Part shown: positions 1 to 7,177 of the stretch, piece by piece
How positions within the stretch are numbered: position 1 is the first letter of the stretch
How the letters are laid out: every line of letters begins with the position of its first letter
NCBI RefSeq assembly: GCF_001953055.1
Contig: NZ_CP019044.1
Coordinates: 2,728,001-2,792,000, forward strand
Source of the DNA: Salaquimonas pukyongi
Lineage (GTDB): Bacteria; Pseudomonadota; Alphaproteobacteria; Rhizobiales; Rhizobiaceae
DNA length: 64,000 bases
Direction: 5' to 3'
Notes under the pieces: model-generated
The model's database searches: none
Seen by the model: the letters and a program-made list of their open reading frames with translations, nothing else
Told to the model about the DNA's origin: nothing
Translations under genes and position numbers: made by a program

Positions 1-377
1 ATGCTGCGGGTATCGAGCGAAAACTGTTCGGTATCACTGGCTGAAAACTGATGCAGTTTCACGAACATCGTGCATCCTTGCGCGGTGCGGGGTGTGTGGC
101 TGGTGCCAATCGGATTGCGCACATAGCTGCCTGCCGGGTAATCGCCGCTTTCATCGGAAAAGACCCCGTCCAGCACAAGAAATTCCTCGCCACCGTCATG
201 GGTATGCGCTGCAAAGTGCGAGCCTGCCGCAAACCGTACGATGGTTGTTGCCCGCGCAACCTCACCACCAACCCGTTCAAGCATCATTCGCTCGACACCG
301 GGCGCCGGAGAGGCCGTCCACTTGTAGTCCTCCGGACGAATTACCACCCGCTGGGAAAAATCTGCATTGAGTTCCAT
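1..377 (-). CDS. Cupin-domain protein, ChrR-like (C-terminus cut by window edge)
   Basis: This minus-strand frame is open from an ATG at 377 to the left edge, giving about 125 residues. Near residues 61-66 it has the cupin metal-binding pattern ([14 protein letters not shown]), followed by a G-x5-P-x-G segment and a second histidine (GTSHTP), as expected of the double-stranded beta-helix fold. The arrangement is like the C-terminal cupin of ChrR-type anti-sigma factors, but there is no zinc-binding N-terminal domain before it. It is therefore a stand-alone cupin, possibly zinc-binding or involved in oxidative or singlet-oxygen stress. Substrate and partner cannot be told from the sequence. 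The gene is incomplete here. Confidence 0.75.
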   Translation of the reverse strand, partial: MELNADFSQRVVIRPEDYKWTASPAPGVERMMLERVGGEVARATTIVRFAAGSHFAAHTHDGGEEFLVLDGVFSDESGDYPAGSYVRNPIGTSHTPRTAQGCTMFVKLHQFSASDTEQFSLDTRS

Positions 378-585
378 TGATACCCCACAAGAACCGGCAA
401 CCGGCTTTGCCGAAGCCTTCCCACAAGGCGAATCCGGCAAGACACATACACCAATAAGTAGCTTTCTGTGTCAATACCGCTTTCGGCGGAAATCCGCATT
501 TTGTGGCCCGCCGGGAGGTTCGGCAGCCGCTTGACCTTTGTCTCATGCAGTTCCATTGTCCGGCCAAATTCACATGGAGTCTTAC

Positions 586-1380
586 ATGCCAAATCTGGAA
601 AACAAGATCGCCATCGTCACCGGAGCAGCACAGGGCATAGGATACGCCATTGCCGAGCGCCTGCTGAGGGAAAAGGCGAAGGTCATCATTGCCGATGTCA
701 ACGATTCGAAGGGCCAGGAAGCCGCCAAAACCCTGTCCAAGATCAACTCCTGCACCTACATCCACTGCGATGTCAGCCAGAAGCTGGACGTTCACAACCT
801 TGTTGCATCTGCACTCGACCTGCACGATCGCATCGATATTCTGGTCAACAATGCCGGCATGCTGATCGCCGGTGAATTTCTTGAACTCAATGAGGAAGAT
901 TTCGACCGGGTACTTTCCGTCAACCTGAAAGGCGCCTTCCTGTGTGGCCAGGCCGTGGCAAAACACATGGTGGAGCAGGTAGGCAAAGGCCAGGAGCCGG
1001 GCGCCATCATCAACATGTCCTCGGTAAACGCAGTGTTCGCGATTCCCAATCAGGTTCCCTATTCGGTTTCCAAGGGCGGCATCAACCAGCTTACAAAGGT
1101 CATGGCACTGTCCCTTGCCGAACATGGCATTCGCGTCAACGCGATCGGCCCGGGATCGATCATGACCGACATGCTTGCGTCGGTGGCCAACGACAAGGCA
1201 GCCCGTCACAAGGTCCTCTCGCGCACCCCGATGGGCCGTATCGGCGATCCGGCGGAAATCGCCTCCATCGTTGCCTTCCTTGCCTCTGGTGATGCGAGCT
1301 ACGTCACCGGGCAGACCATCTACGCCGATGGCGGAAGGCTTGGGCTGAACTATACCGTTCCGGTGAAGGAAGACGGGTAG
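586..1380 (+). CDS. SDR family NAD(P)-dependent oxidoreductase
   Basis: A classical short-chain dehydrogenase of 264 residues. The N-terminal Rossmann motif reads TGAAQGIG, NNAG follows at about residue 90, and the catalytic Ser-Tyr-Lys set is visible (SSVNA, then YSVSK). The C-terminal YVTGQTIYADGG is typical of the 3-oxoacyl-ACP reductase/glucose dehydrogenase group. I chose the ATG at 586 because GGAG lies seven bases upstream and the protein then begins directly before the first beta strand; the longer frame from 538 adds non-conserved residues. The substrate is unknown. It stands alone between a divergent cupin gene and a VOC gene. Confidence 0.88.
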   Translation: MPNLENKIAIVTGAAQGIGYAIAERLLREKAKVIIADVNDSKGQEAAKTLSKINSCTYIHCDVSQKLDVHNLVASALDLHDRIDILVNNAGMLIAGEFLELNEEDFDRVLSVNLKGAFLCGQAVAKHMVEQVGKGQEPGAIINMSSVNAVFAIPNQVPYSVSKGGINQLTKVMALSLAEHGIRVNAIGPGSIMTDMLASVANDKAARHKVLSRTPMGRIGDPAEIASIVAFLASGDASYVTGQTIYADGGRLGLNYTVPVKEDG

Positions 1381-1466
1381 AAGCTGCCAGCCTCCTGACA
1401 GGTAGTTGTCAGGAGCGGTGTGCAAGAGTGCAGGCATCATCCACCCTCTTCCAAAAGGAACCGATC

Positions 1467-1835
1467 ATGTCCGATGCACCAAAAAACACCGCCGTCTGGT
1501 TTGAAATTCCCGTCACCGATCTCGATGCCGCACAGCGCTTCTATGAGGATGTTTTGGCGATTTCGATGACCCGAAACAATGACGGGCCCAATCCCATGGT
1601 GATGTTTTCGAGCATGTCAGATGAAGGCGTGTCGGGGCATCTATATCCAGGCGAACCTGCAGGTGCCGGCAATGGTAACACCATTCACCTTGCCGTCGCC
1701 GATCCCCTGGAAAAGGTGATGGAACGGGTAACGGCCGCCGGCGGCCAGGTCGTGTCCCCGGCCATCGATATTCCCGGCGGACGGTTCTTCTATGCCGTCG
1801 ATCCGGCCGGCAATTCCATCGGCCTGTTTAACTAA
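1467..1835 (+). CDS. VOC (glyoxalase/bleomycin-resistance) family protein
   Basis: A 122-residue protein with the paired beta-alpha-beta-beta-beta modules of the vicinal oxygen chelate fold. It opens with AVWFEIPVTDLDAAQRFYEDVL and closes with GRFFYAVDPAGNSIGLF. The size fits a single VOC chain that dimerises. Start at 1467 follows AAAGGA; an upstream in-frame ATG at 1428 would add a non-conserved leader. Its stop is three bases before the next gene, a WYL regulator, so the two are probably co-transcribed and the regulator may control this pair. The substrate (metabolite, xenobiotic or antibiotic) cannot be inferred. Confidence 0.85.
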   Translation: MSDAPKNTAVWFEIPVTDLDAAQRFYEDVLAISMTRNNDGPNPMVMFSSMSDEGVSGHLYPGEPAGAGNGNTIHLAVADPLEKVMERVTAAGGQVVSPAIDIPGGRFFYAVDPAGNSIGLFN

Positions 1836-1838
1836 ACC

Positions 1839-2555
1839 ATGCGCCGCGCGGACCGCCTGTTTCAGATTGTCCAGATCATGCGCTCAGGGCGGTTGATCAC
1901 CGCCCGCATGCTGGCCGACCGGCTGGAGGTTTCCGAGCGCACCATCTATCGCGACATTGCCGATCTGCAGGGCTCCGGCGTCCCCATCGATGGGGAGGCC
2001 GGGATCGGCTACATGATGCGCGAAGGCTATGATCTGCCGCCGATCATGTTCAGCCGCGAAGAGGTTTCCGCCCTGATCGTCGGTGCGCGCATGGTCGGCG
2101 CATGGAGCGGCGCCCGCATGGCGCTTGCCGCTGAGACCGCCCTGTCGAAAATCGACAATATCCTGCCCGACGACATGCGCGGCATGGCCCAGACGACACC
2201 GGTCTTCGCCTTTGATTTCCAGATGCCCGCTTTTCTCAAGCGCCGCCTTGACGACCTTAACGCCGCAATTGCAAATCGCACGGTACTGGAACTGGACTAT
2301 GAAGCACCGGAGCGCGAGCCCACCAGGCGGGAGATTGAACCGATCGGCCTCAACTATTGGGGCAAGACCTGGACCGTTGCCGCCTGGTGCAGGCTCCGGG
2401 GAGACTTCCGTTCCTTCCGTATCGACCGTATCCGGTCAATGCGCGAAACCGGTGAGCAGGCCAAACCGGCAAAGGGCCGAACCCTGCGCGACTATCTGCT
2501 GCAGATGAGCCGCGAAGGACCTGCCCACCGTCCGGACAACTGCAATGAACGCTAG
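1839..2555 (+). CDS. YafY-type HTH/WYL-domain transcriptional regulator
   Basis: A 238-residue DeoR/YafY-like regulator. Residues 1-60 form a winged helix (RLITARMLADRLEVSERTIY recognition region) and the C-terminal half is a WYL ligand-sensing domain. It follows the VOC gene by three bases, a recurrent pairing, which suggests translational coupling and control of that enzyme or of its own operon. The stop codon TAG (2553-2555) is also the left boundary of a palindromic mobile element: TA is the target duplication and G is the first base of the element. The element has thus inserted exactly in the stop codon without changing the protein. Confidence 0.85.
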   Translation: MRRADRLFQIVQIMRSGRLITARMLADRLEVSERTIYRDIADLQGSGVPIDGEAGIGYMMREGYDLPPIMFSREEVSALIVGARMVGAWSGARMALAAETALSKIDNILPDDMRGMAQTTPVFAFDFQMPAFLKRRLDDLNAAIANRTVLELDYEAPEREPTRREIEPIGLNYWGKTWTVAAWCRLRGDFRSFRIDRIRSMRETGEQAKPAKGRTLRDYLLQMSREGPAHRPDNCNER

Positions 2556-2714
2556 AGCGTGTCCGGCTTAAATGGAACCGTTTGAGCGCCGGGAGTTTGG
2601 TCTTCGGCAAGGAGGAAAATGCGACGCAGTGCAGGCACTGTCAGTATTTTCCGGCGCTGCCCGAAGGGCAAGGAACCAAGTTCAAACGATTCCATCCAAC
2701 CAGGACACGCTCTA
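2553..2714. mobile_element. MITE-like palindromic element, copy A (TA duplication, stop-codon insertion)
   Basis: The element is 158 bp (2555-2712) flanked by TA at 2553-2554 and 2713-2714. Its ends are the inverted repeat GAGCGTGTCC/GGACACGCTC, the arms stay imperfectly complementary towards the centre, and the middle holds the hairpin CAGTG-CAGG-CACTG (2627-2640). It has no coding capacity. TA duplication inside CTAG is what is known for the IS630/Tc1-mariner superfamily, so this is probably a non-autonomous derivative. It separates two convergent genes, forms the TAG stop of both, and could fold as a bidirectional terminator. A longer relative is at 42510-42820. Confidence 0.75.
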
Positions 2715-3605
2715 GGCTTTGTCTTCGCCGCCAGAGGCCGCTTCATCTCCGCCAGTTCCTTCGACATCAGTCTCCGCATCGCCGGCTTCAGCTTCACCAG
2801 TTCCAGTGTCGTCAGTCCCTGTGTCGCCGGTCCCTGTGTCGCCGGGGGCTGTGTCGCCGGTTGCAACATTGCTCCCGGCCTCACCGCTCGCGCTGTCTTC
2901 TTCTGCTGCTTTGGGCTTGTTGAGATTCCCGAAGTCGGAGAAGACGGAAGCTGCATCTACTGCTTCACCTGACTGCTCAACCGCTTCAGCCGCCTGGGCT
3001 TCAGCCAGGGCCTGTGTTTCGGAAGCGGGAATGAGCTGATCCCCCGGTTCAGCGGGGACCGGTGCATTCTGCTCTTCGACCGGACGATTCTTGTTGGCTT
3101 TCTGCACTTCGAAATCGAGCGCGATCTGGGTGCACAAACCCAGCGTCACCGGGTCCATCGGCGTCAGATTTGCTGCATTCCAGTGCGTGCCTTCGCGAAT
3201 TGCCTCAATCGTGTTCTTGGTCGTGCCGACAAGGCGAATGATCTGCGAATCCTTCAGTTCAGGATGGTTGCGGGTCAGCCAGCGAATCGCATTGGGCCTG
3301 TCCTGACGCTTGGAGACTGGCGTATAGCGCGGTCGCTTGCGCTTGGCAGCCGGGATTTTGATCCGCGACTCCTGCAGTTTCAGCTTGAAGTTCGGATCGC
3401 TCTGGGCCTTTTCAAGCTGGTCTCGTGTAAGCTGGCCGGTGGAGATCGGGTCAAGCCCCTTGATGCCCTGGGCAGCTTCGCCATCGGCAATAGCCCTGAC
3501 TTCCAGCGGATGCAGTTTGCAGAACTCGGCAATCTGGTCGAAGGAAAGCGAAGTGTTGTCCACCAGCCAGACGGCGGTTGCCTTGGGCATGAGAAGTTCG
3601 GCCAT
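2712..3605 (-). CDS. trcR: TrcR-type cell-cycle regulator (DUF1013) with long acidic tail
   Basis: A 297-residue protein. Its first 180 residues match the alphaproteobacterial DUF1013/TrcR family as I know it: MPKATAVWLVDNTSLSFDQI near the N-terminus, then a second helix-turn-helix-like block (HPELKDSQIIRLVGTTKNTI). TrcR is described as a cell-cycle transcriptional regulator. Residues from about 240 are low-complexity, built of Gly, Thr, Asp, Glu and Ala with repeated GDTGTGDTGT-like units, and make this protein longer than usual for the family. The start is an ATG preceded by AAAGGA. The TAG stop is formed at the boundary of the palindromic element at 2553-2714. Confidence 0.85.
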   Translation of the reverse strand: MAELLMPKATAVWLVDNTSLSFDQIAEFCKLHPLEVRAIADGEAAQGIKGLDPISTGQLTRDQLEKAQSDPNFKLKLQESRIKIPAAKRKRPRYTPVSKRQDRPNAIRWLTRNHPELKDSQIIRLVGTTKNTIEAIREGTHWNAANLTPMDPVTLGLCTQIALDFEVQKANKNRPVEEQNAPVPAEPGDQLIPASETQALAEAQAAEAVEQSGEAVDAASVFSDFGNLNKPKAAEEDSASGEAGSNVATGDTAPGDTGTGDTGTDDTGTGEAEAGDAETDVEGTGGDEAASGGEDKA

Positions 3606-3749
3606 GGTTCAATCGTCCTTTCGGGTAAAAACCTGCTGTCTGCCCGCCCGGGTTCTGGGGGCGCCCTTCTTGAAGGGCAATTTCGACGCATTGTCGGGAA
3701 TAAAACCTATATAGCGGTGGCAATCATGATCTGCAACTGAAGATGTGGG

Positions 3750-4403
3750 TTACGCACCATTGCTGCTCCCATTGCTGCTCCCATTGCTGCTTTCGTCGCC
3801 ACGCCGCGCCTGTATCTCGATCCAGGAGGCCGTTTCTCCCGAAAGCCCCGCACTTTCACCGGTAAATTCGCGCACTGGCGTAAGCCCCCCCGCATGAAAA
3901 TACGCCATCAACTCCTCCCGCGAATAATATGCATAATACCGTCCAAGACGATCGCGCGCTTCGCCTGTACCGAGCTTCGTACCAAGATGGAATACCCCCT
4001 GCTCGCGCAAGCATGCGGCAAACTTGGCAATCAGATCTGAAAATCGCTCCCGCGGCGCATGCAACAGGCTGAAATTGGCCCAGATACCATCATAGGCGTT
4101 GTCCCGATAATCATCCTCAAACGTCGCCTGGCGAACGGCAATGCCATGCATGTCACTTGCAGCCTGAACCATTGCCGCCGATGCATCCACCGCCTCAACA
4201 TCAAAGCCGTGCTGTTTGAGAATGGCGGCAGAATTGCCCGGCCCGCACCCAAGGTCGAGCACTATTCCTCCGGGCCGCACCAGTTCCATGAAGGAAATGA
4301 GGGCCGGATTGTCACCTGTCCGCTCGATCATCCTGGTATAATCGCCTACCCGCGCATCGTAGACAGCGACGGTTTCCTCGTCCGTTTTCTGTTTATTGGT
4401 CAT
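3750..4403 (-). CDS. Class I SAM-dependent methyltransferase
   Basis: A 217-residue Rossmann-fold methyltransferase. Motif I is VLDLGCGPGNSA at about residue 50, the acidic end of beta 2 is VEAVDAS, and a GIWANFSLLH segment matches motif III. The substrate is unknown. The C-terminus ends in SSNG repeats encoded by a 12-bp tandem repeat (3759-3791, unit ATTGCTGCTCCC), probably a recent slippage product outside the fold. The start codon overlaps the end of the upstream quinone reductase gene by 11 bases, so the two are translationally coupled. Confidence 0.85.
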   Translation of the reverse strand: MTNKQKTDEETVAVYDARVGDYTRMIERTGDNPALISFMELVRPGGIVLDLGCGPGNSAAILKQHGFDVEAVDASAAMVQAASDMHGIAVRQATFEDDYRDNAYDGIWANFSLLHAPRERFSDLIAKFAACLREQGVFHLGTKLGTGEARDRLGRYYAYYSREELMAYFHAGGLTPVREFTGESAGLSGETASWIEIQARRGDESSNGSSNGSSNGA

Positions 4404-5406
4404 GGGAAACCTCCAGAACGATCTTGCCGGTGAGATCGCCTGATTCCATCAAGGCATGGGCCTTGGCCGCCTCTTCGAGCGCAAAGGTCGAATGCATCAC
4501 CGGCAAAACCCTTCCTGCTTCGACAAGCGGCAGAACCTGCTCTTCCAGTTCGCGAGCGATCTGTGCCTTGAATTCGGTGCTGCGCGGGCGCAGCGTGGAG
4601 CCCGTATGGGTTAGCCGCTTGACCATCAGCTTGGCGAAATTGACCTCGGCCTTCGGCCCGCCCAGAAAGGCAATCTGCACGATGCGCCCGTCTTCAGCTG
4701 ATGCATCGTAATTGCGCTCGATATAGCTGCCGCCGACCATGTCGACAATGAGGTCGGTGCCGCGGCCATCGGTATAGTGCCGGGCCGCCTCGACAAAATC
4801 CTGCTCACGATAGTTGATCGCCAGATCGGCACCAAGTTCGCGGCACAGGTTGCATTTCTCATCGCTTCCCGCAGTTGCGATCACCACAGCCCCGAATGCC
4901 TTGGCAAGCTGGATGGCGGTGGTGCCGATGCCGCTCGATCCGCCATGAACGAGGAAAACCTCCCCCTTCCTTAGCCCGCCCCGCTGAAACACATTGTGCC
5001 AAACGGTAAAGAAGGTCTCCGGGACTGCCGCTGCCTGCGCCATGGAAAGGCCGGCTGGAACCGGTAGAGCGTTGCTTGCGTGCACCACAACATACTGCGC
5101 ATAGCCGCCGCCGGGCGACAGGGCCATCACGGCCTTGCCCATGATGCCGGGCGTTAGTCCACTTCCAGCGGCCACAACCGTGCCGGAAACTTCCAGGCCC
5201 GGTAGCGGACTTGCACCCTTGGGCGGGGGATAGGCACCCGCACGCTGAAGACAGTCCGGCCGGTTGACGCCGGCATGGTCAACACGGATCAGTATTTCTC
5301 CCTTGCCGGGCCTGGGCAACGGCACCGTGACCGGTTTGAGGACCTCCGGCCCGCCAGGTTCGGAGATTTCCACGGCAGTCATGGTTTCCGGCAGCGCGCT
5401 TGCCAT
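4393..5406 (-). CDS. NAD(P)H:quinone oxidoreductase, PIG3/zeta-crystallin type
   Basis: A 337-residue member of the medium-chain dehydrogenase superfamily without the structural-zinc cysteines. It has the N-terminal GroES-like fold (HAGVNRPDCLQRAGAYPPPKGAS) and a Rossmann domain with the nucleotide loop HGGSSGIGTTAIQLAK near residue 155. This pattern is characteristic of the PIG3-like NADPH quinone oxidoreductases, soluble enzymes reducing quinones or other electrophilic carbonyls with NADPH. The downstream methyltransferase gene overlaps it by 11 bases. No regulator is adjacent. Confidence 0.88.
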   Translation of the reverse strand: MASALPETMTAVEISEPGGPEVLKPVTVPLPRPGKGEILIRVDHAGVNRPDCLQRAGAYPPPKGASPLPGLEVSGTVVAAGSGLTPGIMGKAVMALSPGGGYAQYVVVHASNALPVPAGLSMAQAAAVPETFFTVWHNVFQRGGLRKGEVFLVHGGSSGIGTTAIQLAKAFGAVVIATAGSDEKCNLCRELGADLAINYREQDFVEAARHYTDGRGTDLIVDMVGGSYIERNYDASAEDGRIVQIAFLGGPKAEVNFAKLMVKRLTHTGSTLRPRSTEFKAQIARELEEQVLPLVEAGRVLPVMHSTFALEEAAKAHALMESGDLTGKIVLEVSHDQ

Positions 5407-5548
5407 TGCAGTATCCTGGGGTCAAAACTCATTTCCATTGCCGTCATGCTTGCCGTCTGGCACCTTTGCGGTCAACCACCCAGGCACCGTTGAACCACCG
5501 GAAATATGGTTGGTTTGGCCGGGTTGAGGCAAAATCGGGAGAAACACG

Positions 5549-5740
5549 ATGTTCGATGAGGAGGAAGAAAAAAAGAAACCGGCCTATGCCATCGGCCAAA
5601 ATCTTGAGGACATGTCGGTGGAGGAAATTACCGCGACCATCGAAATCCTGGAAGCCGAGATTGCCCGGCTAAACGCCGCATACGAGGCAAAAAGCGACCA
5701 TTTAAGCGCCGCCGAGGCGCTGTTTTCCAAGCCTGGATGA
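5549..5740 (+). CDS. DUF1192 family small protein
   Basis: A 63-residue acidic, helical protein with a charged start (MFDEEEEKKKPAYAIGQNLE) and a predicted coiled-coil core (MSVEEITATIEILEAEIARL). Length and sequence match DUF1192, a family of unknown function in Alphaproteobacteria. The coiled coil suggests a protein-protein adapter, but no partner is shown. It precedes a candidate small RNA and the DUF1465 gene on the same strand. Confidence 0.85.
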   Translation: MFDEEEEKKKPAYAIGQNLEDMSVEEITATIEILEAEIARLNAAYEAKSDHLSAAEALFSKPG

Positions 5741-5766
5741 CCTTTTTCATCATAACGGCAAACCCG

Positions 5767-5781
5767 TTAACCATTTGTTAG
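5767..5781 (+). promoter_or_regulatory. Candidate CtrA-type box
   Basis: TTAA-N7-TTAG (TTAACCATTTGTTAG) differs by one base from the published CtrA consensus TTAA-N7-TTAA. It lies 26 bp after the DUF1192 stop and just before the structured transcript candidate that ends in a strong terminator at 5905. The motif alone is weak evidence, because short AT-rich sites occur by chance. Confidence 0.35.
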
Positions 5782-5794
5782 GCTTTATGGGGCT

Positions 5795-5905
5795 TTAATA
5801 CATGCATCCGGTTTTTACCGGGTTCAATCCGGGTGGTGCTGGTCATCACCTTGTTTGACGCCTCCCTGTTAACTCTTCAGAGCCGCAATTGCGGCTCTTT
5901 TTTTT
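5795..5905 (+). ncRNA. Candidate small RNA between DUF1192 and DUF1465
   Basis: The interval between two plus-strand genes ends in a strong intrinsic terminator yet holds no ORF with a credible start. Two further hairpins precede the terminator: CCGGT-TTTT-ACCGG (5808-5821) and GGTG-N8-CACC (5835-5850). The chain of hairpins plus terminator, about 54-155 nt after the DUF1192 stop, could be a 100-110 nt small RNA. Alternatively it is the structured 3' UTR of DUF1192. I do not recognise a known RNA family, and the 5' end is only a guess. Confidence 0.4.
5879..5905 (+). terminator. Rho-independent terminator
   Basis: A perfect self-complementary stem AGAGCCGCAATTGCGGCTCT (5879-5898) is followed by seven T. 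It terminates plus-strand transcription upstream of the DUF1465 gene, either of DUF1192 or of the small-RNA candidate. Confidence 0.85.
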
Positions 5906-6023
5906 ACGCCAAGGGCTTTCCCCTTAACGCTGTTTTGACGAGATGCCGCCTATAACGGGCGTGCGCCCTTTACGCCCGACTGTGTCAAGGTTAAACAGGG
6001 CGCGCAGCAGGGCAAGGAATCTC

Positions 6024-6551
6024 ATGAACAATCACGGCAACCGCCAACCGGACAATACGGTCAATCTGGCAGAACGCTTCGCTTTTTCGGAGAAGTTCAA
6101 TCAGCTCTTCGCCGACGGCATGACGCTGGTCGAGGAAAGCGCAAGCTATCTTGACGGGCCCGGCCGCCGGTCGGCCAAGTCCCTGCCCAAGGCGGCAATC
6201 GTCCTTTACGGCACCGAATCCATGCGCCTTACAACCCGGCTGATGCAGCTTGCCTCCTGGTTGTTGCTGCAGCGTGCAGCGAAGGAAGGCGAAATGACGC
6301 CCGAGCAGTTCCACGAGGAAAAGCAGAAGGTGAAGCTGGAGACCCTGCCTGTCAGCACGGTGAACGCCGACTGGGATGTGCTGCCACGCGAATTTGTCGA
6401 ACTGGTAACCCGCTCGCTGACCCTGCAGAACCGCATTACCTCCATCGATGCTGAAGTCTATGCCCAGTCTAAGGACCGTCCAGCGGACGAAAACCCAGTC
6501 CGTCAGCAGCTTGACCTGCTCTCAACGGCACTGGGCATGAAGCTGAACTGA
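6024..6551 (+). CDS. DUF1465 family protein
   Basis: A 175-residue protein matching DUF1465, an alphaproteobacterial family of unknown function. Recognisable parts are LAERFAFSEKFNQLFADGM, GTESMRLTTRLMQLASWLLL and LTLQNRITSIDAEVYAQS. It is mostly helical, with no signal peptide or membrane segment. Start at 6024 follows AAGGA; the frame extends to 5943 but those residues are not conserved. It faces rpmE, with a shared terminator between them. Confidence 0.87.
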   Translation: MNNHGNRQPDNTVNLAERFAFSEKFNQLFADGMTLVEESASYLDGPGRRSAKSLPKAAIVLYGTESMRLTTRLMQLASWLLLQRAAKEGEMTPEQFHEEKQKVKLETLPVSTVNADWDVLPREFVELVTRSLTLQNRITSIDAEVYAQSKDRPADENPVRQQLDLLSTALGMKLN

Positions 6552-6622
6552 CCGGTCCCAGATTTCGTTCGGGCGATCTCGGCAGAACCTTCCCTGCCAA
6601 AACCGGCAATCGCAAAACAAAA

Positions 6623-6645
6623 AAACCCGGCTTAGAGCCGGGTTT
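6623..6645 (-). terminator. Bidirectional terminator between DUF1465 and rpmE
   Basis: The perfect stem AAACCCGGCT-TAG-AGCCGGGTTT lies between convergent genes. An A-rich run on its left gives a U-run in minus-strand RNA, so it acts mainly on rpmE, and the T-tract on the plus side may also stop DUF1465 transcripts. Confidence 0.85.
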
Positions 6646-6671
6646 CCAGTAAACGTTCGGATGCTTCGGCT

Positions 6672-6893
6672 TTAGATGCCGAGGCCTTCGTACTTTTTCT
6701 TGAACCGCGAAACACGGCCGCCGCGATCAACCAGGTTCTGGTTGCCGCCGGTCCATGCCGGATGGGAATTCGGATCAATATCCAGGTTCAGCGTATCGCC
6801 TTCCGAACCCCAGGTCGAACGGGTTTCGTATTCGGTACCATCGGTCATCACGACCTTGATGGTGTGGTAATCGGGGTGGGTATCTTTTTTCAT
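6672..6893 (-). CDS. rpmE: 50S ribosomal protein bL31
   Basis: A 73-residue ribosomal protein bL31 ([20 protein letters not shown], then SHPAWTGG near residue 45). It is the cysteine-free form: the CxxC pairs of zinc-binding bL31 are absent, as is usual in this bacterial group. It sits in the large subunit at the inter-subunit bridge. A strong terminator follows. The divergent neighbour is an ABC exporter gene. Confidence 0.97.
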   Translation of the reverse strand: MKKDTHPDYHTIKVVMTDGTEYETRSTWGSEGDTLNLDIDPNSHPAWTGGNQNLVDRGGRVSRFKKKYEGLGI

Positions 6894-7177
6894 CGCTTGC
6901 GTCCTCTCGCACCCGCGTTTTGTTTTCCGGCATCGCCAGCCTGTCTGCTGGCAGATTTCCTTGTCAAAAGCGCATCGGCTGGAAATTCAACGAAAATGCC
7001 GCGGAAAGCGTTCCACGGCAATTCCCAAGTTTGCTGGGCGCTCCCATACACCAGATTTTATGGGCAAACAAGTCCCGCAACATCCCCATCCCGGTTCTGA
7101 CCAGCCATATTGCACTCAGCCATAACCGGGTGCGTTTTTGGCGTCATTCGCTCTTGCCTCTTACCCGGGAATGCGGG

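Noticed and set aside
277-1440. 387-aa minus-strand ORF over the SDR gene
   Set aside because: Antisense shadow of a well-supported SDR; no domain recognisable.
2555-2712. Transposase remnant inside the palindromic element
   Set aside because: All frames are short and lack DDE-type motifs; the element is non-autonomous.
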